Source: Acidobacteriota bacterium (GTDB lineage Bacteria; Acidobacteriota; Terriglobia; Acidiferrales; UBA7541). From it: a DNA stretch of 64,000 bases. Both the position numbers and the translations under genes were made by a program. Below are positions 24,977-35,300 of this stretch, one piece after another. The notes below the pieces were generated by a model, which was not told where the DNA came from, did not search any database, and saw only the letters and a list, made by a program, of their open reading frames with translations. The stretch covers positions 1 through 64,000 of the forward strand of contig JABCZJ010000012.1 of assembly GCA_013289715.1 (NCBI GenBank). The letters run 5' to 3'. Every line of letters begins with the position of its first letter. Within the stretch, counting starts at the first letter, position 1.

Positions 24977-27900
24977 GTGGCAGCGCTTGACTACTACAAT
25001 AGCGGTACTTCCACGGGCCGGCTCGCCCACGATGAAAGTGTGAAGGCTACCAGTGCGGCGTCCGCGGAATGGATCAGGACCACCGTCGCGGGAAACGGGG
25101 ATGGCGCAGGCAGCGTCCTAGCATCACCGGCACGTCGCGTAAGCTTATCGGCTCGAGGGATCGTCATTCTTAATCGCCACCAAGGGAAGGTACTGGCGCT
25201 GTTTCTATTTTGGCTCGCCGCCGGAAACCTGAATTGGGCGCAACAACCTTCGAGCCCGCTGCAGTCGGTCAGAGGGTTGGTGCGCACTCCGGAAGGCACG
25301 CCAGTGCCTGCTGCGACGGTGCATCTGGTCAATACGGAAACGAATAAAGCCTGGCTGAGCTGGACAGACGAATCCGGCAAGTTTGAATTTCCGCAAATCC
25401 CCGCCGGGTCTTATCGCATGGAAGCCAGCCAGCTGGGATTCGCGAACGCGTCCTTGGTAGTGGAGATTCCAGTGATGCCGCCTGGGCCCATTCCGATCGT
25501 CCTGCGCGTCGTAACCGTGGCGGAGCTGACCGCGAAACCCGAAGCAACGCGCGCGCCGCGTAATCCGCGGCCGTCGGGCAACGCGACAAACAACAATGCC
25601 GGGACCGGTGCAAGTGCCGGCGCAGGTGCGGGCGGCGGTGGCAGAGGTGGCGGCGGACGAGGCCAGGTGCCTGCGGGCGTCAGCAACGCGATTCGCGCCG
25701 GCATCGCCGGCGGTGGATTCGAGCAGACCGATCTTACGGACGAAGGTGCCGGCGGCGCGACCGGCGCCACGAACGCTCCCGCGAATGAAGGAACGCCAAT
25801 CGCGGCCGAGCTGCCTTCGGGCGCCGGTCCGAGCGCGACTTCCGACTCATTTCTATTGCAGGGAACCGTTGGCCAGGGCCTCGCGGGGAACGGGCCCGGA
25901 GGATTCGGACCTAACGGATTGGTCCCGGGCAATCCTACGGGAGAAGGTGGACCCGGCGGACAAGGTCCGGGCGGCGGACGTGGCGGTGCGGGAGGAGGAA
26001 CCGGCGGCGCGGGCGGCTTTGGTGGGCCCGGCGGCGGAGGAGGAGGCGGCGGAATGTTCGGCGGAGCTCCTGGCGGCGGAGGTGCAGGTGGCGGCGGAGG
26101 CGGAATGTTCGGCGGGCGCGGAAGATTAAATCGCCAGGCGGTGAATCGCATTCGCTTCAGTTTCTACGATCACTACGAGAATTCCGTCTGGGATGCCAAG
26201 CCATACTCGATCACCGGGAATCCGGTGCCGAAACCAAGCCACTACGACGAACGCTTCGGCGGCAACCTGGGCGGGCCGCTGAAAATTCCGCACATTTATA
26301 ATGGCAGCGACAAGACGTTTTTCTTCGTCAACTACCAGCACGAGACGCAATCGAGCGCGCTGGACAACTATTCGACCGTGCCCACCGCAGCCGAACGCAC
26401 TGGCAATTTCTGCGGCCTCGGAATTACGCTGTACGATCCCTTTTCCAATTTCAGCGGTCCGCGAACCCCGCTAGGCAATGGCTGCCAGATTCCCACCATT
26501 AATACCGCTGCGGCCGGGCTGCTGGCGTTCTATCCCATACCGAATTTGCCCGGCACGGTGCAAAATTATTTGCTGCAGACTACGGTGCCAATCAACAGCG
26601 ACACGTTGAACCTGCACGTGCTGCACACGATCAATTCCAAGTTCAGCCTGAACGGCGGGTACAACCTGAATTCTCAGCGCCAGAATACATTTGGCAATTT
26701 TCTGAATACGGCGGGCACTTCATCCACGCTGAACCAGTCCGTCACGCTAGGGTTGTCGCACAACTGGACCTCGCACCTGGTGGAAACCACGCAGCTGAAC
26801 TGGAGCCGCAGCCGCGCGCGTGTGCTGAGCGACAATTCCTTTGTGAACAATGTCGCGGGGGACCTGGGAATTACCGGCGTTTCTACCGAGCCGCTCACCT
26901 ACGGCATTCCGCAGGTGAATTTCACCAGCTTCTCTGCGCTGAACGATCCGGTGCCTTCGCTGGTGCGCAACCAGACGCTGCGCGTAAGCGACAGCGCGAA
27001 GTGGGTTCATGCGCAGCACACGCTGACCGTAGGTGGCGAGATGCGCCGCATCGAGTTGAATTCGGAAGCCAATCCGGTACCGCGCGGGTCATTTAATTTC
27101 ACGGGCGTGATGACTTCGCAACTGACCGCCACAGGCCAGCCGGTCCCCGCGACGCCGCAGACCGAACCTTACTACGAACTTGCCGATTTTCTGCTCGGCT
27201 TGCCTTACAGCACCACCGTGCAATTCGGGCCGAACATTTATCTGCGCAGCTGGGATTTTATCGGCTACGCGCAGGACGATTGGCGCATGACCAAGCAATT
27301 TACGCTGCTCTACGGGCTGCGTTACGAAGTCGCGACGCCGGCGGTGGACAAGTACAACCAGATCGCGAACCTCGACCTGAATTCCACCGCCACGGCAGTG
27401 GATGTGGTGACGCCCGGCACAGTGGGTTCGTTCCATGGCCCGTACCCGCGCGCGCTGATCCACGGCGATTACGGAAATTGGGCACCGCGCATCGGCTTCG
27501 CCTGGCTGCCGCGCGGGATCAAGCCCAAAACCGTGATTCGCGGCGGCTATTCGATTTTCTACAACGTTGCGATTTACAATTCGCTGGCGCAGAAATATCT
27601 TTCGTACGAGCCGCCCTTCGCCACTTCGGAAAATCTGATCACCTCCGGCACGCAAACGCTGACCCTCGAGGATGGTTTCCCGAGCATCAGCACGATCACC
27701 AATCGCGGTGGCGTAAATCCTTTTTACAAGGACGGCTACGCGCAGATCTGGACTCTGGGCACCGAGACTTCCTTCTCGCAAAATTGGATTCTGGATTTGA
27801 CTTACACCGGGACGAAAGGCACGAACCTCGACCTGTTGCGCGCTCCGAATCGCGCGCCGCTGGGCACCAGCCCGCTGGACACGCAGACTTCGTTGCAGAT

Positions 27901-28672
27901 TCCCGACGCCAACAGTTTTTACTACGATCAATCCGGCGCGAATTCGATTTACAACGCGCTGCAGGCTCGCGTCGTGCATCGCTTCACACACGGCGTTTCG
28001 TTTCAGGCGTATTACACGTTTTCGAAATCGCTCGACAATGCCAGCACCATCGGCGGCACTTCGCCCGTCGTGGTGCAGCAGGACCTCAATTACGCCGCGG
28101 AGCGGGGCCTTTCTTCGTTTGACGTGCGGCACCAATTGCGCTTCCTGAATCTGTACGAACTTCCGTTCGGCGAACATCACCGCCTCGCCACGCACGGTTG
28201 GGCTGAGCACGCGCTGAGCAACTGGCGGCTGCAAAATATCATCACCTGGCAAACCGGAACGCCGATCACGGCTTACCTCGGCGGCACGGAATCAGACAAC
28301 GGCACGGGAGCGAGTTTCTCGCTGCGGCCCGATCAAGTGGCCAATCCGGATCTGGGCATCTGCGGCGGCTCGCCGCTCGCATTTTTCAATACCAACGCTT
28401 TCGCGACGCCGGCGGCCGGTACGTACGGTGACGAGCGGCGCGGTGCGATTGAAGGACCGTGCAAATTTAGTTGGAATATGTCGCTCGCGAAATCGTTTCG
28501 CTTTGGCCCGCGCGAGCGCCATCATCTGGACATTCGCTGGGAGGTCCAGAATCTGACGAACACGCCCGCCTTCTCGGGGATTTCAGCCACGCTAGGATCG
28601 TCCTCATTTGGGCGCGTGACGAGCGCCGGTTCGATGCGTACGATGGACGTGATGGCCAGGTTTAATTTCTGA
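24977..28672 (+). CDS. TonB-dependent receptor with Gly-rich N-terminal insert
   Basis: This receptor of about 1231 residues is read from a GTG at 24977. The true start may be further in, because the export signal (VLALFLFWLAAGNLNWAQQ) sits near residue 75. A carboxypeptidase-regulatory fold follows (VRGLVRTPEGTPVPAATVHLV, GKFEFPQIPAGSYRMEASQLGF). Then comes a Gly-rich stretch from about 210 to 385 (GAGGGGRGGGGRGQV, GGPGGGGGGGGMFGG). The receptor part includes RFGGNLGGPLKIPHIYNGSDKTFFFVNYQ, many barrel strands and the terminal RFNF with the final Phe used by the barrel assembly machinery. It imports an unknown substrate with TonB energy. The last codon overlaps the start of the VWA gene (TGATG), so the two are coupled. 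Confidence 0.85.
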   Translation: MAALDYYNSGTSTGRLAHDESVKATSAASAEWIRTTVAGNGDGAGSVLASPARRVSLSARGIVILNRHQGKVLALFLFWLAAGNLNWAQQPSSPLQSVRGLVRTPEGTPVPAATVHLVNTETNKAWLSWTDESGKFEFPQIPAGSYRMEASQLGFANASLVVEIPVMPPGPIPIVLRVVTVAELTAKPEATRAPRNPRPSGNATNNNAGTGASAGAGAGGGGRGGGGRGQVPAGVSNAIRAGIAGGGFEQTDLTDEGAGGATGATNAPANEGTPIAAELPSGAGPSATSDSFLLQGTVGQGLAGNGPGGFGPNGLVPGNPTGEGGPGGQGPGGGRGGAGGGTGGAGGFGGPGGGGGGGGMFGGAPGGGGAGGGGGGMFGGRGRLNRQAVNRIRFSFYDHYENSVWDAKPYSITGNPVPKPSHYDERFGGNLGGPLKIPHIYNGSDKTFFFVNYQHETQSSALDNYSTVPTAAERTGNFCGLGITLYDPFSNFSGPRTPLGNGCQIPTINTAAAGLLAFYPIPNLPGTVQNYLLQTTVPINSDTLNLHVLHTINSKFSLNGGYNLNSQRQNTFGNFLNTAGTSSTLNQSVTLGLSHNWTSHLVETTQLNWSRSRARVLSDNSFVNNVAGDLGITGVSTEPLTYGIPQVNFTSFSALNDPVPSLVRNQTLRVSDSAKWVHAQHTLTVGGEMRRIELNSEANPVPRGSFNFTGVMTSQLTATGQPVPATPQTEPYYELADFLLGLPYSTTVQFGPNIYLRSWDFIGYAQDDWRMTKQFTLLYGLRYEVATPAVDKYNQIANLDLNSTATAVDVVTPGTVGSFHGPYPRALIHGDYGNWAPRIGFAWLPRGIKPKTVIRGGYSIFYNVAIYNSLAQKYLSYEPPFATSENLITSGTQTLTLEDGFPSISTITNRGGVNPFYKDGYAQIWTLGTETSFSQNWILDLTYTGTKGTNLDLLRAPNRAPLGTSPLDTQTSLQIPDANSFYYDQSGANSIYNALQARVVHRFTHGVSFQAYYTFSKSLDNASTIGGTSPVVVQQDLNYAAERGLSSFDVRHQLRFLNLYELPFGEHHRLATHGWAEHALSNWRLQNIITWQTGTPITAYLGGTESDNGTGASFSLRPDQVANPDLGICGGSPLAFFNTNAFATPAAGTYGDERRGAIEGPCKFSWNMSLAKSFRFGPRERHHLDIRWEVQNLTNTPAFSGISATLGSSSFGRVTSAGSMRTMDVMARFNF

Positions 28673-30921
28673 TGAGAGACATCGCTTACAAAATCGCGAC
28701 GTTGTGGCTGCTGGGTGCGCTGAGTGCGGGTCCCTCGTCGGCCCAAGCGCAGCAACAGTCCGGCAGCCAGTCAGCGCCTGTGGTCGTCGCGCCACCCGCG
28801 CCGACCCCGGCACCTGCACAGCAAACTCCGGCGCAGCAGGCCGCTCACCAGCCGTCTTCCGTGTTGCGCAGTTCTTCTGACCTGGTCCGCATTGACGTCG
28901 AAGTCACCGACAAATCCGGCAAGCCCATCAAAAACTTGACCGCGAATCAATTTACTGTGACGGACGAAGGCAAACCGCAGGCGATCACCTCTTTTTCCTA
29001 CGCCGACATCGAAGCAATCGAGACCGCAACAGCAACGGACGACAAGCCGATCGTCGTATCGGTTGATAACGAAGGGCCGAATGCGCCTTCCGCCGACGCG
29101 ATCAGCGACGCCCTGCGCGACCGCCGCCTCATCGTGCTGTTCTTCGATCTCACTTCGATGCAAACCGACGACTTGATGCGCGCGCACGATGCGGCCGACA
29201 AATTCGTAGAGCAGCAGATGACCAAGGCCGACGTCGTCGCGGTCGTCGTTTTCTCAACGCGCATCAACGTCCTCGCAAATTTCACGAACGATCGCACCGT
29301 GCTGCATAAAGCGATCGCGCTGTTGACGCCGGACAATTCCGCGAACCTCGCGAGCCCTCTTTATGCCGCGGCCACCAATGGCGAATACGACGTCCAGGAA
29401 TATACCGGCGCGGCCTACACGCCGGATGAAACCGAGTTCAACGTATTCAACACGGATCAGAAGCTTGAAGCAGTCGAAGGACTCGCCGACGTGCTGGGCG
29501 GAATTCCCGGCAGAAAAGCGTTGGTGGAATTCACCGGCGGAATCACGCAGACCGGCGAGGAAAATCGCACGCAACTGCGCGCCGCGACGGACGCCGCGAA
29601 TCGGGCCGACGTCTCCATTTATTCAATTGATTCGCGCGGTCTGCTCGCCGCGCCGCCGGGCGGTGACACCACCGTGAACGCCGCGACCGGAACTTCGATG
29701 TTTACCGGCGCGTCTGTCTTCCATCAGACCGACCAGCGCGAAGACTCGCGCGACACGCTCGCGACGCTTTCCACCGACACGGGCGGCAAAGCCTTTTTCG
29801 ATTTGGGCGATCTGAGCGATGCCTTCCCCGCCATCGAGCGCGACAACGGCGGATACTATCTGGTCGGCTACAACCTGGGCGCCGATGTGAAGCATGACGG
29901 CCGCTGGCGAGCCATTCGCGTGAAAGTCAACGTGCCCGGCGCCCACGTGCGCTACCGCGACGGATATTATGCGCCGCGCGATTTTCAGCATCTGGAGAAA
30001 GAGGATCGCGATCAGCAGCTCGCCGACGCTATTAATTCCGATCATCCGGTCGTCGAACTTCCGGTGGCTGTCGAAACCGGAATCTTCCGGCTAAGCTCGA
30101 CTCAAGCCTACGTTCCCATCGCTGCGAAAATTGCTTCGAGCGCGCTCGATTGGGCGCAAAAACACAATAAGCAGCACGCGGAATTCGATTTTGCGGTGGA
30201 AGTGCGCGCGGTGCCCGCAGGCCAGATCGTCGCGCAACTGCACGATACGATTACGGTGAATCTGGACGCCGAGCATTTCGAGCAGGTCCGTCACAGCAAT
30301 TTGCTGTATCAGGGCGGAATGGTTCTGGCGCCGGGAAATTACCGGTTAAAATTTGTGGCGCGCGAAAATGAGTCGGGGAAAATTGGTACGTTCGAGCAGA
30401 ATCTGGTGGTGCCGGCCGCACAGCCGGAGAAAGTGACGCTCAGCTCCGTTTTGCTTTCCAGCCAGCTCGTTCCTATCGAGAAATCATCGGAGGTCGCGAC
30501 CAAAGGGCAAGGCGTGCGCGCGAGAATCACAAGCTCGCCGCTGGACATGGAAGGACAGAGAATTATTCCCAGCGTGACGAACTATTTCACGCAAGGGCAG
30601 ACGCTCTACGTCTTTCTGCAGGCGTACTATCCGGAAAAAGGCGATAAAAATGGCGCGTTCGATCCGAATGCGCTGCGCGCCGGCCTGGTGTTCCTGCGCA
30701 ATGGCATCCAGATGAACGCCACTCCGCTGATTCCACCCGCGCAACTGGATGCGAAAACGCACACCGTATCGTTCCGCATCAGTTTGCCGCTGCAGAAGCT
30801 GCCCACCGGACGTTATACGGTTCAGGTGGTCGCGGTCGCTCCCGGCACGCAGCATTCGGCTTTCGGCCGAGCGTACCTGGCGCTGCAACAGATTCCGGCT
30901 GCGGCAACGCCGAGCCCCTGA
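28672..30921 (+). CDS. VWA-domain protein, acidobacterial type
   Basis: This 749-residue exported protein has an N-terminal signal (IATLWLLGALSAGPSSAQAQ) and a Pro/Gln-rich linker. A 'VWFA-related Acidobacterial' domain follows: LVRIDVEVTDKSGKPIKNLTANQFTVTDEGKPQAI, LIVLFFDLTSMQTDDLMRAHDAADKF and RKALVEFTGGITQTGEENRTQLR (about residues 65-330). The MIDAS-like DLTSM replaces the canonical DxSxS. A C-terminal half of beta segments ends near GRAYLALQQIPAAATPSP. It is coupled to the TonB receptor upstream (TGATG overlap), so the two are likely expressed together. It probably mediates metal-dependent protein binding at the envelope. Its ligand is unknown. Confidence 0.85.
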   Translation: MRDIAYKIATLWLLGALSAGPSSAQAQQQSGSQSAPVVVAPPAPTPAPAQQTPAQQAAHQPSSVLRSSSDLVRIDVEVTDKSGKPIKNLTANQFTVTDEGKPQAITSFSYADIEAIETATATDDKPIVVSVDNEGPNAPSADAISDALRDRRLIVLFFDLTSMQTDDLMRAHDAADKFVEQQMTKADVVAVVVFSTRINVLANFTNDRTVLHKAIALLTPDNSANLASPLYAAATNGEYDVQEYTGAAYTPDETEFNVFNTDQKLEAVEGLADVLGGIPGRKALVEFTGGITQTGEENRTQLRAATDAANRADVSIYSIDSRGLLAAPPGGDTTVNAATGTSMFTGASVFHQTDQREDSRDTLATLSTDTGGKAFFDLGDLSDAFPAIERDNGGYYLVGYNLGADVKHDGRWRAIRVKVNVPGAHVRYRDGYYAPRDFQHLEKEDRDQQLADAINSDHPVVELPVAVETGIFRLSSTQAYVPIAAKIASSALDWAQKHNKQHAEFDFAVEVRAVPAGQIVAQLHDTITVNLDAEHFEQVRHSNLLYQGGMVLAPGNYRLKFVARENESGKIGTFEQNLVVPAAQPEKVTLSSVLLSSQLVPIEKSSEVATKGQGVRARITSSPLDMEGQRIIPSVTNYFTQGQTLYVFLQAYYPEKGDKNGAFDPNALRAGLVFLRNGIQMNATPLIPPAQLDAKTHTVSFRISLPLQKLPTGRYTVQVVAVAPGTQHSAFGRAYLALQQIPAAATPSP

Positions 30922-30936
30922 GCCGCGCGCACGCAG

Positions 30937-32112
30937 CTAGCGATTAATGTAAAAGCCCTCCCGCGTTTGTACCGTCGCGTCCTTCTGCTTGGTTGTCAGC
31001 TGAATTTTGTGGTAGCCCACATCGGCGTCGGTTTTGACAGGCGTGTAGCCCAGTGCATACTGATTGCGCAGTTCTTCATCAATTTCGGCGTAAATCTGCT
31101 CGATCGTCTCCTTCTTCGTAACCTCAAAGAAACGTCCGCCGGTCTGCTTCGACAGCTGCTGCAAAATCTTCTTTCCATCTGGGCGCGATTCCTGCGGATA
31201 GCGGTGGTGTCCTCCACCGCCTCCCATGCCGCCTCCGCCCATGTGCCCGCCGCCGTAGCCTCCGCCATTTCCATATCCTTCCTGATCGGCAAAAAGGATC
31301 GAATAGACCAGAGTGTCCGAGCGTTCGGCTGTTTCGATCGCGTCGCGCAAAGTTTCCTTGCTGCCGTGATCCACGCCATCGGAAAGAATAATCAGCGCTT
31401 TGCGGCCCTGCTGCTTTTTCATCAGCTCATCAGACGCCAGATACACTGCGTCGTACAGCAAAGTGCCGCCTCCGCCGTAGCCATGCGAGCCACGACCGCC
31501 ACCACCACCGCTGCCGCCACTATCGGGATCGCCGCCGCCCGACGAACCTCCTCCGCTCGTTTGCGAGAACTGCGGCCTGCCCAGCTGATCGAGCGACGCT
31601 TCCAGTTTCTGCCGCGAAGAAGTCAGGTCCTGCAGCAACTCCACCTCGTGGTCGAAGTGGATCACGAACGCCTTGTCCTTATCTTCGCGCAATAAATGAT
31701 CGAGGAAAGCGTGGCTGGCGTCGCGCTCCTGGTCGAGCACGCGGCGCTGGCTCATGCTGGTATCCACCAACAGGCCCAGAGTAAGGGGAAGATCGGAATC
31801 CGGCGCGAAATAAGTGATCGTCTGCGGATGGCCATCCTGCTCCAGCGCAAAATCATCCTTGGTCAAGTTGCGGATCAGCGCGCCATGTTTATCGCGCACC
31901 GTGGCGAACATAGTGACCAGCTTCACATTCACCGAAATGGTCGGGCCTTGCTGCTGGCTCAGCAGCGGCGCGCTTCCAAGCAGCACGAAGGCTGCACAAA
32001 CGAGCAATCCAAATTTGCTGCGGCGGAATGACTTCCGCGTTGCGACGCCGCACCCGCGCGTAGGAGTACTCTCGATTGATCGTCGTGTACTCGACATGAA
32101 CGATTCAGCCAT
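30937..32112 (-). CDS. VWA-domain protein with Gly-rich insertions
   Basis: This 391-residue protein has a basic N-terminus, an export segment (FGLLVCAAFVLLGSAPLLSQQ) and a VWA domain. The MIDAS motif is DTSMS in LTLGLLVDTSMSQRRVLDQE, followed by ALIILSDGVDHGSKETLRDAIETAERSDTLVYSILF. Two Gly-rich inserts interrupt the domain, near residues 186-216 and 282-299 (GGGMGGGGGHHRYPQ). The C-terminus (IDEELRNQYALGYTPVKTD) is typical of the acidobacterial VWA type. The gene is convergent with the larger VWA gene, 15 bases apart. An envelope metal-dependent adhesion role is inferred from the family. Confidence 0.87.
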   Translation of the reverse strand: MAESFMSSTRRSIESTPTRGCGVATRKSFRRSKFGLLVCAAFVLLGSAPLLSQQQGPTISVNVKLVTMFATVRDKHGALIRNLTKDDFALEQDGHPQTITYFAPDSDLPLTLGLLVDTSMSQRRVLDQERDASHAFLDHLLREDKDKAFVIHFDHEVELLQDLTSSRQKLEASLDQLGRPQFSQTSGGGSSGGGDPDSGGSGGGGGRGSHGYGGGGTLLYDAVYLASDELMKKQQGRKALIILSDGVDHGSKETLRDAIETAERSDTLVYSILFADQEGYGNGGGYGGGHMGGGGMGGGGGHHRYPQESRPDGKKILQQLSKQTGGRFFEVTKKETIEQIYAEIDEELRNQYALGYTPVKTDADVGYHKIQLTTKQKDATVQTREGFYINR

Positions 32113-32357
32113 CGCCGATTGCCTTGCTCAAGATAAGTTGCCTCATCAATCCCCGGACAGGGTTCGACCCACGCTGCTCGCCAGGGAGCATTCAGCAGCC
32201 GGAACCGGGAAGTTCCAACTTTTTAGCGGCTGAAGATGCAGGTGTTAGGCGGGGTGCGCCGGAACTCGGCGCGAGATCAGGCGAAACAAAGGCTCAAAAA
32301 ACGAAAAGAGCCTGCGTCCTTGGGGGAGGCCGCAGGCCCTTTTCCAGGGTGGACAAA
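32113..32357. other. Intergenic region with terminator
   Basis: This gap separates two leftward genes. It contains the terminator of the TonB receptor gene (see 32294-32337) and must also contain the promoter of the VWA gene at 30937-32112. I see no open frame with support. Confidence 0.5.
32294..32337 (-). terminator. Intrinsic terminator of the TonB receptor gene
   Basis: On the minus strand GCCTGCG (32331-32337) pairs with CGCAGGC (32310-32316). A T-rich run (TCTTTTCGTTTTTT) follows. It starts about 20 bases past the stop codon of the receptor gene at 32358. Confidence 0.85.
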
Positions 32358-35300
32358 CTAGAACGTAAATCTACCGCCGATCTGCCACCACCGCGGCAGC
32401 AACTGCGGACCGGTGGCTTTGCCAAAGTTCGCATCCAGCGGGTCTGTATCCATGGTGCCGAGATTGACCCGGTTAAAGAGGTTGTAGAACTCAAACCGGA
32501 TCTGGAAGTTAAATCTTTCCTTGAATCGGTTGTCTTTGTAAATTGCCATGTCCGTTTCCGCAAAGTTCGGTCCGCGGAACGCGTTCTGTTTCTCGTTACC
32601 TTCGGTTCCGATGGCCGGTTGCGTGAATTGCCCAGGGGTGAAAACTCCGTTCAGGAACGCGGCCCTGGACGTTGCTTGCGCGTAAGTTGATACGTTCGGG
32701 TAATCGTAATTGGTGCCGTCCGCGTTGTAATCTCCGCTGTTCGGTGCCAGACCGGTAATCTGGTTACCAGGTGAGGGGCACGTGACACCGGCGTTGGCAC
32801 AGACCGGTTCAAACGGGTGCTGGTTTATGACCGTGAACGGATAACCGCTCTGGTAGATGCTGGTTCCAGTAATTCCCCATCCGCCGGTCAAATGGCCGAC
32901 ATAACCCTGCCCGCCGTTCATTCCCGGGAGCTGGTAATTCAGCGTCAGAGAGAAGCGATTCGGCGCATCCCAAGGTGACGGCCCGTAATATTGGGCCGGA
33001 TTAGCCGCCGTAGGATACACACCGGCGTCGTCCTTGGATTCAGAATGTGTGTAAGACGTGTCGAAGAACCCGTGCGAAAACCTTCCGCGGAGGTCGAAGA
33101 TCACGGCGTCGTAATTTCCGTAGCGGTTGTTGTCAGCATAGGTGATCGCACCGAAGCTGGGGTTCAGCCGGGTCGGAGTCCGGCTGTTGTTTATCACCAA
33201 GTCGTCGGCAAAGGAGTTGATGTTCACCCCGTACGACACGTTGCCGGCCACATCGCCCGCGCCAACGAGATTGTAACTGTGAGAACCAGTGTAACCAACG
33301 CTAGCCACCAGGTTCTTTGCAAAACTGCGTTCCACCGTTGCAGACCAGATTGCAGCCTGAGGCGATTCAATGTTTGGATTGATACCGCCGATCCCGAAGT
33401 TCAGGCCCGTAATTCCTCCTTGGCCATTGAGACCTGCGGTAAAACCGGGAGTCGGAAAGCCGAACGGCGGCTTGTTGCTGTTGCCAAGGCCGAATATGAG
33501 CGGGTCGGAAACGCCTGGCACGCCGTTGGGCAGGAAGGTCGGCTGCACGGGTCCCGGAGGATTGCCGCGGAATTCTTCCTGAATATTCGCCGAGGTCAGC
33601 CAGTTGTTGTAAATCCCAAATCCGCCGCGAACTGCCCACACGCCCTTGCCCGTCGGATCCCACGCGACCGCAATCCGCGGGCTGATCAGGCCATCCACGG
33701 CGTGGTTCAAGGCGTTGTGCGTTTGCTTGGCGAAGCCATTGGCGACCTGCTGGTCAAACGTCTGTCCGGGTCCCAGGTAGAAATTCCCGAAAACCGTCGT
33801 CGGGCTGTCCGACCAGGGGTTGCCAGAATCATCGTAACGAACGCCGAGCGTCAAGGTCAGGTTCGACTTAATTTTCCAGACGTCCATGGCAAACGCGCCC
33901 CAGGTGCGGGATCGCGCGTTCCACGACCACAATACTGGCGCACCGGTGATCGGGTTGTACATGGCGCCAGTCTCGTTAATGGCGCTGTCCTGAATCAGAG
34001 TGGTCAAATCTGAGAATCTGAAGGTCGGGGTGGAATACGGCCCTTGAAAAGGCTCGACGTCTTCGCCGTACCAGCCTTCTACACCGAACTTCAGGGTGTG
34101 CGCGCCTTGCACGTGGGTCAGCACATCGCGCCAGTGATAATTTTTCTGGATAAAGTCACCCTGCGCGAATCCGGCGCCAAAAGCTTCGCCGTTCTCAGTG
34201 TTAATACCTCCCACCTGTATGTTCGGGACCGTATAGACGGCTGCCCCGCTACCCAGAGTACCCTCAACACGACTCACGCCGAAAATCGCTTCGTTCAATG
34301 TGTTGGCGTTGAACGTGTGCGTCCAGTTCGCCTGGAACGCGTATTCCCAGTTTTGGTTACTCGCGGCTGAGAATTGCGGAATCGCACCCGGAGCGCCGTA
34401 GGTGAGAACTGTTCGATAGAAACTGCCGTAGATGCGGTCTTTGCTGAAGTACTTGTCCACGCGCGCGAAGTACTGCGTCCCATTGCGGACCGCCTTCGCG
34501 CTCAAGTTGCCGCTGTCAATAAACGGCAGAGTGCAAGGCATTGCCGCAGCACCCACTGCAATCGTCGTTTGGCCGGCCGGGCAAACTCCGGTCGCCGGAA
34601 AAAAGAACTGTTGAGCAGTTTGCGAAAGCGTCGTGCCTCTCAGGCTTGTGGGTAAGAAGGTCGTCAGCAGCCCCGTCCCTACCGTGCCGGGGAAGTTTGC
34701 CGTTGCGAACGAGGTGAACGCCGGATCTGCAAAAGTCAGTCCGCTTTGCGTGGTGGATTGCGCCTCGCGCAGCGGTTCGACGTCAAAGAAAAAGAAAAAC
34801 TGGTGATGCGGGATGATTGGACCGCCGATACCGAAGGCCATGTTGTTGCCGTGAAACGGCAAGTACGGAGTGCCGTGCTGCGACTGAGTCAGTGCGTACA
34901 TGTTCCGGTTGGAATAGTAGTCCGCGGCGAAACCGTGGAATTGATCCGTGCCGGACTTGGTCGTCATCACCGTCTGCAACCCGCTGGCGCGCGAGTATTC
35001 GGAGGAGTACGTATTTACTTGGATACCCATTTCCTGCACCGAATCAGGATTGGGAGTAAGGTTCAGAATGCCCTGGCGGATTCCGCTGGTGACGTCCAGG
35101 CCGTCCACCACCCACATGTTGGACATCTCGCCTTGACCATTCGCGCTGGCATCTACCGCAGTCTCCGTCGAGTAGTTATCTACGTTTGAGCCCGGCGCAT
35201 TCGCGGTACCGGTGCCCAATCCCGTGACGCCCGGGGCCAGAGTCGCCAAGCCTACGATGCTGCGGCCTGCGACCGGCAACTCATCCACCGCTTGATGCTC

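Noticed and set aside
27089..28252. A 387-codon minus-strand frame inside the Gly-rich TonB receptor
   Set aside because: It is antisense to barrel strands, has many Arg and His residues without pattern, and has no ribosome-binding site.
32991..34013. A 340-codon plus-strand frame inside the TonB receptor at 32.4-35.7 kb
   Set aside because: It is antisense to a well-supported receptor and shows no recognisable domain.
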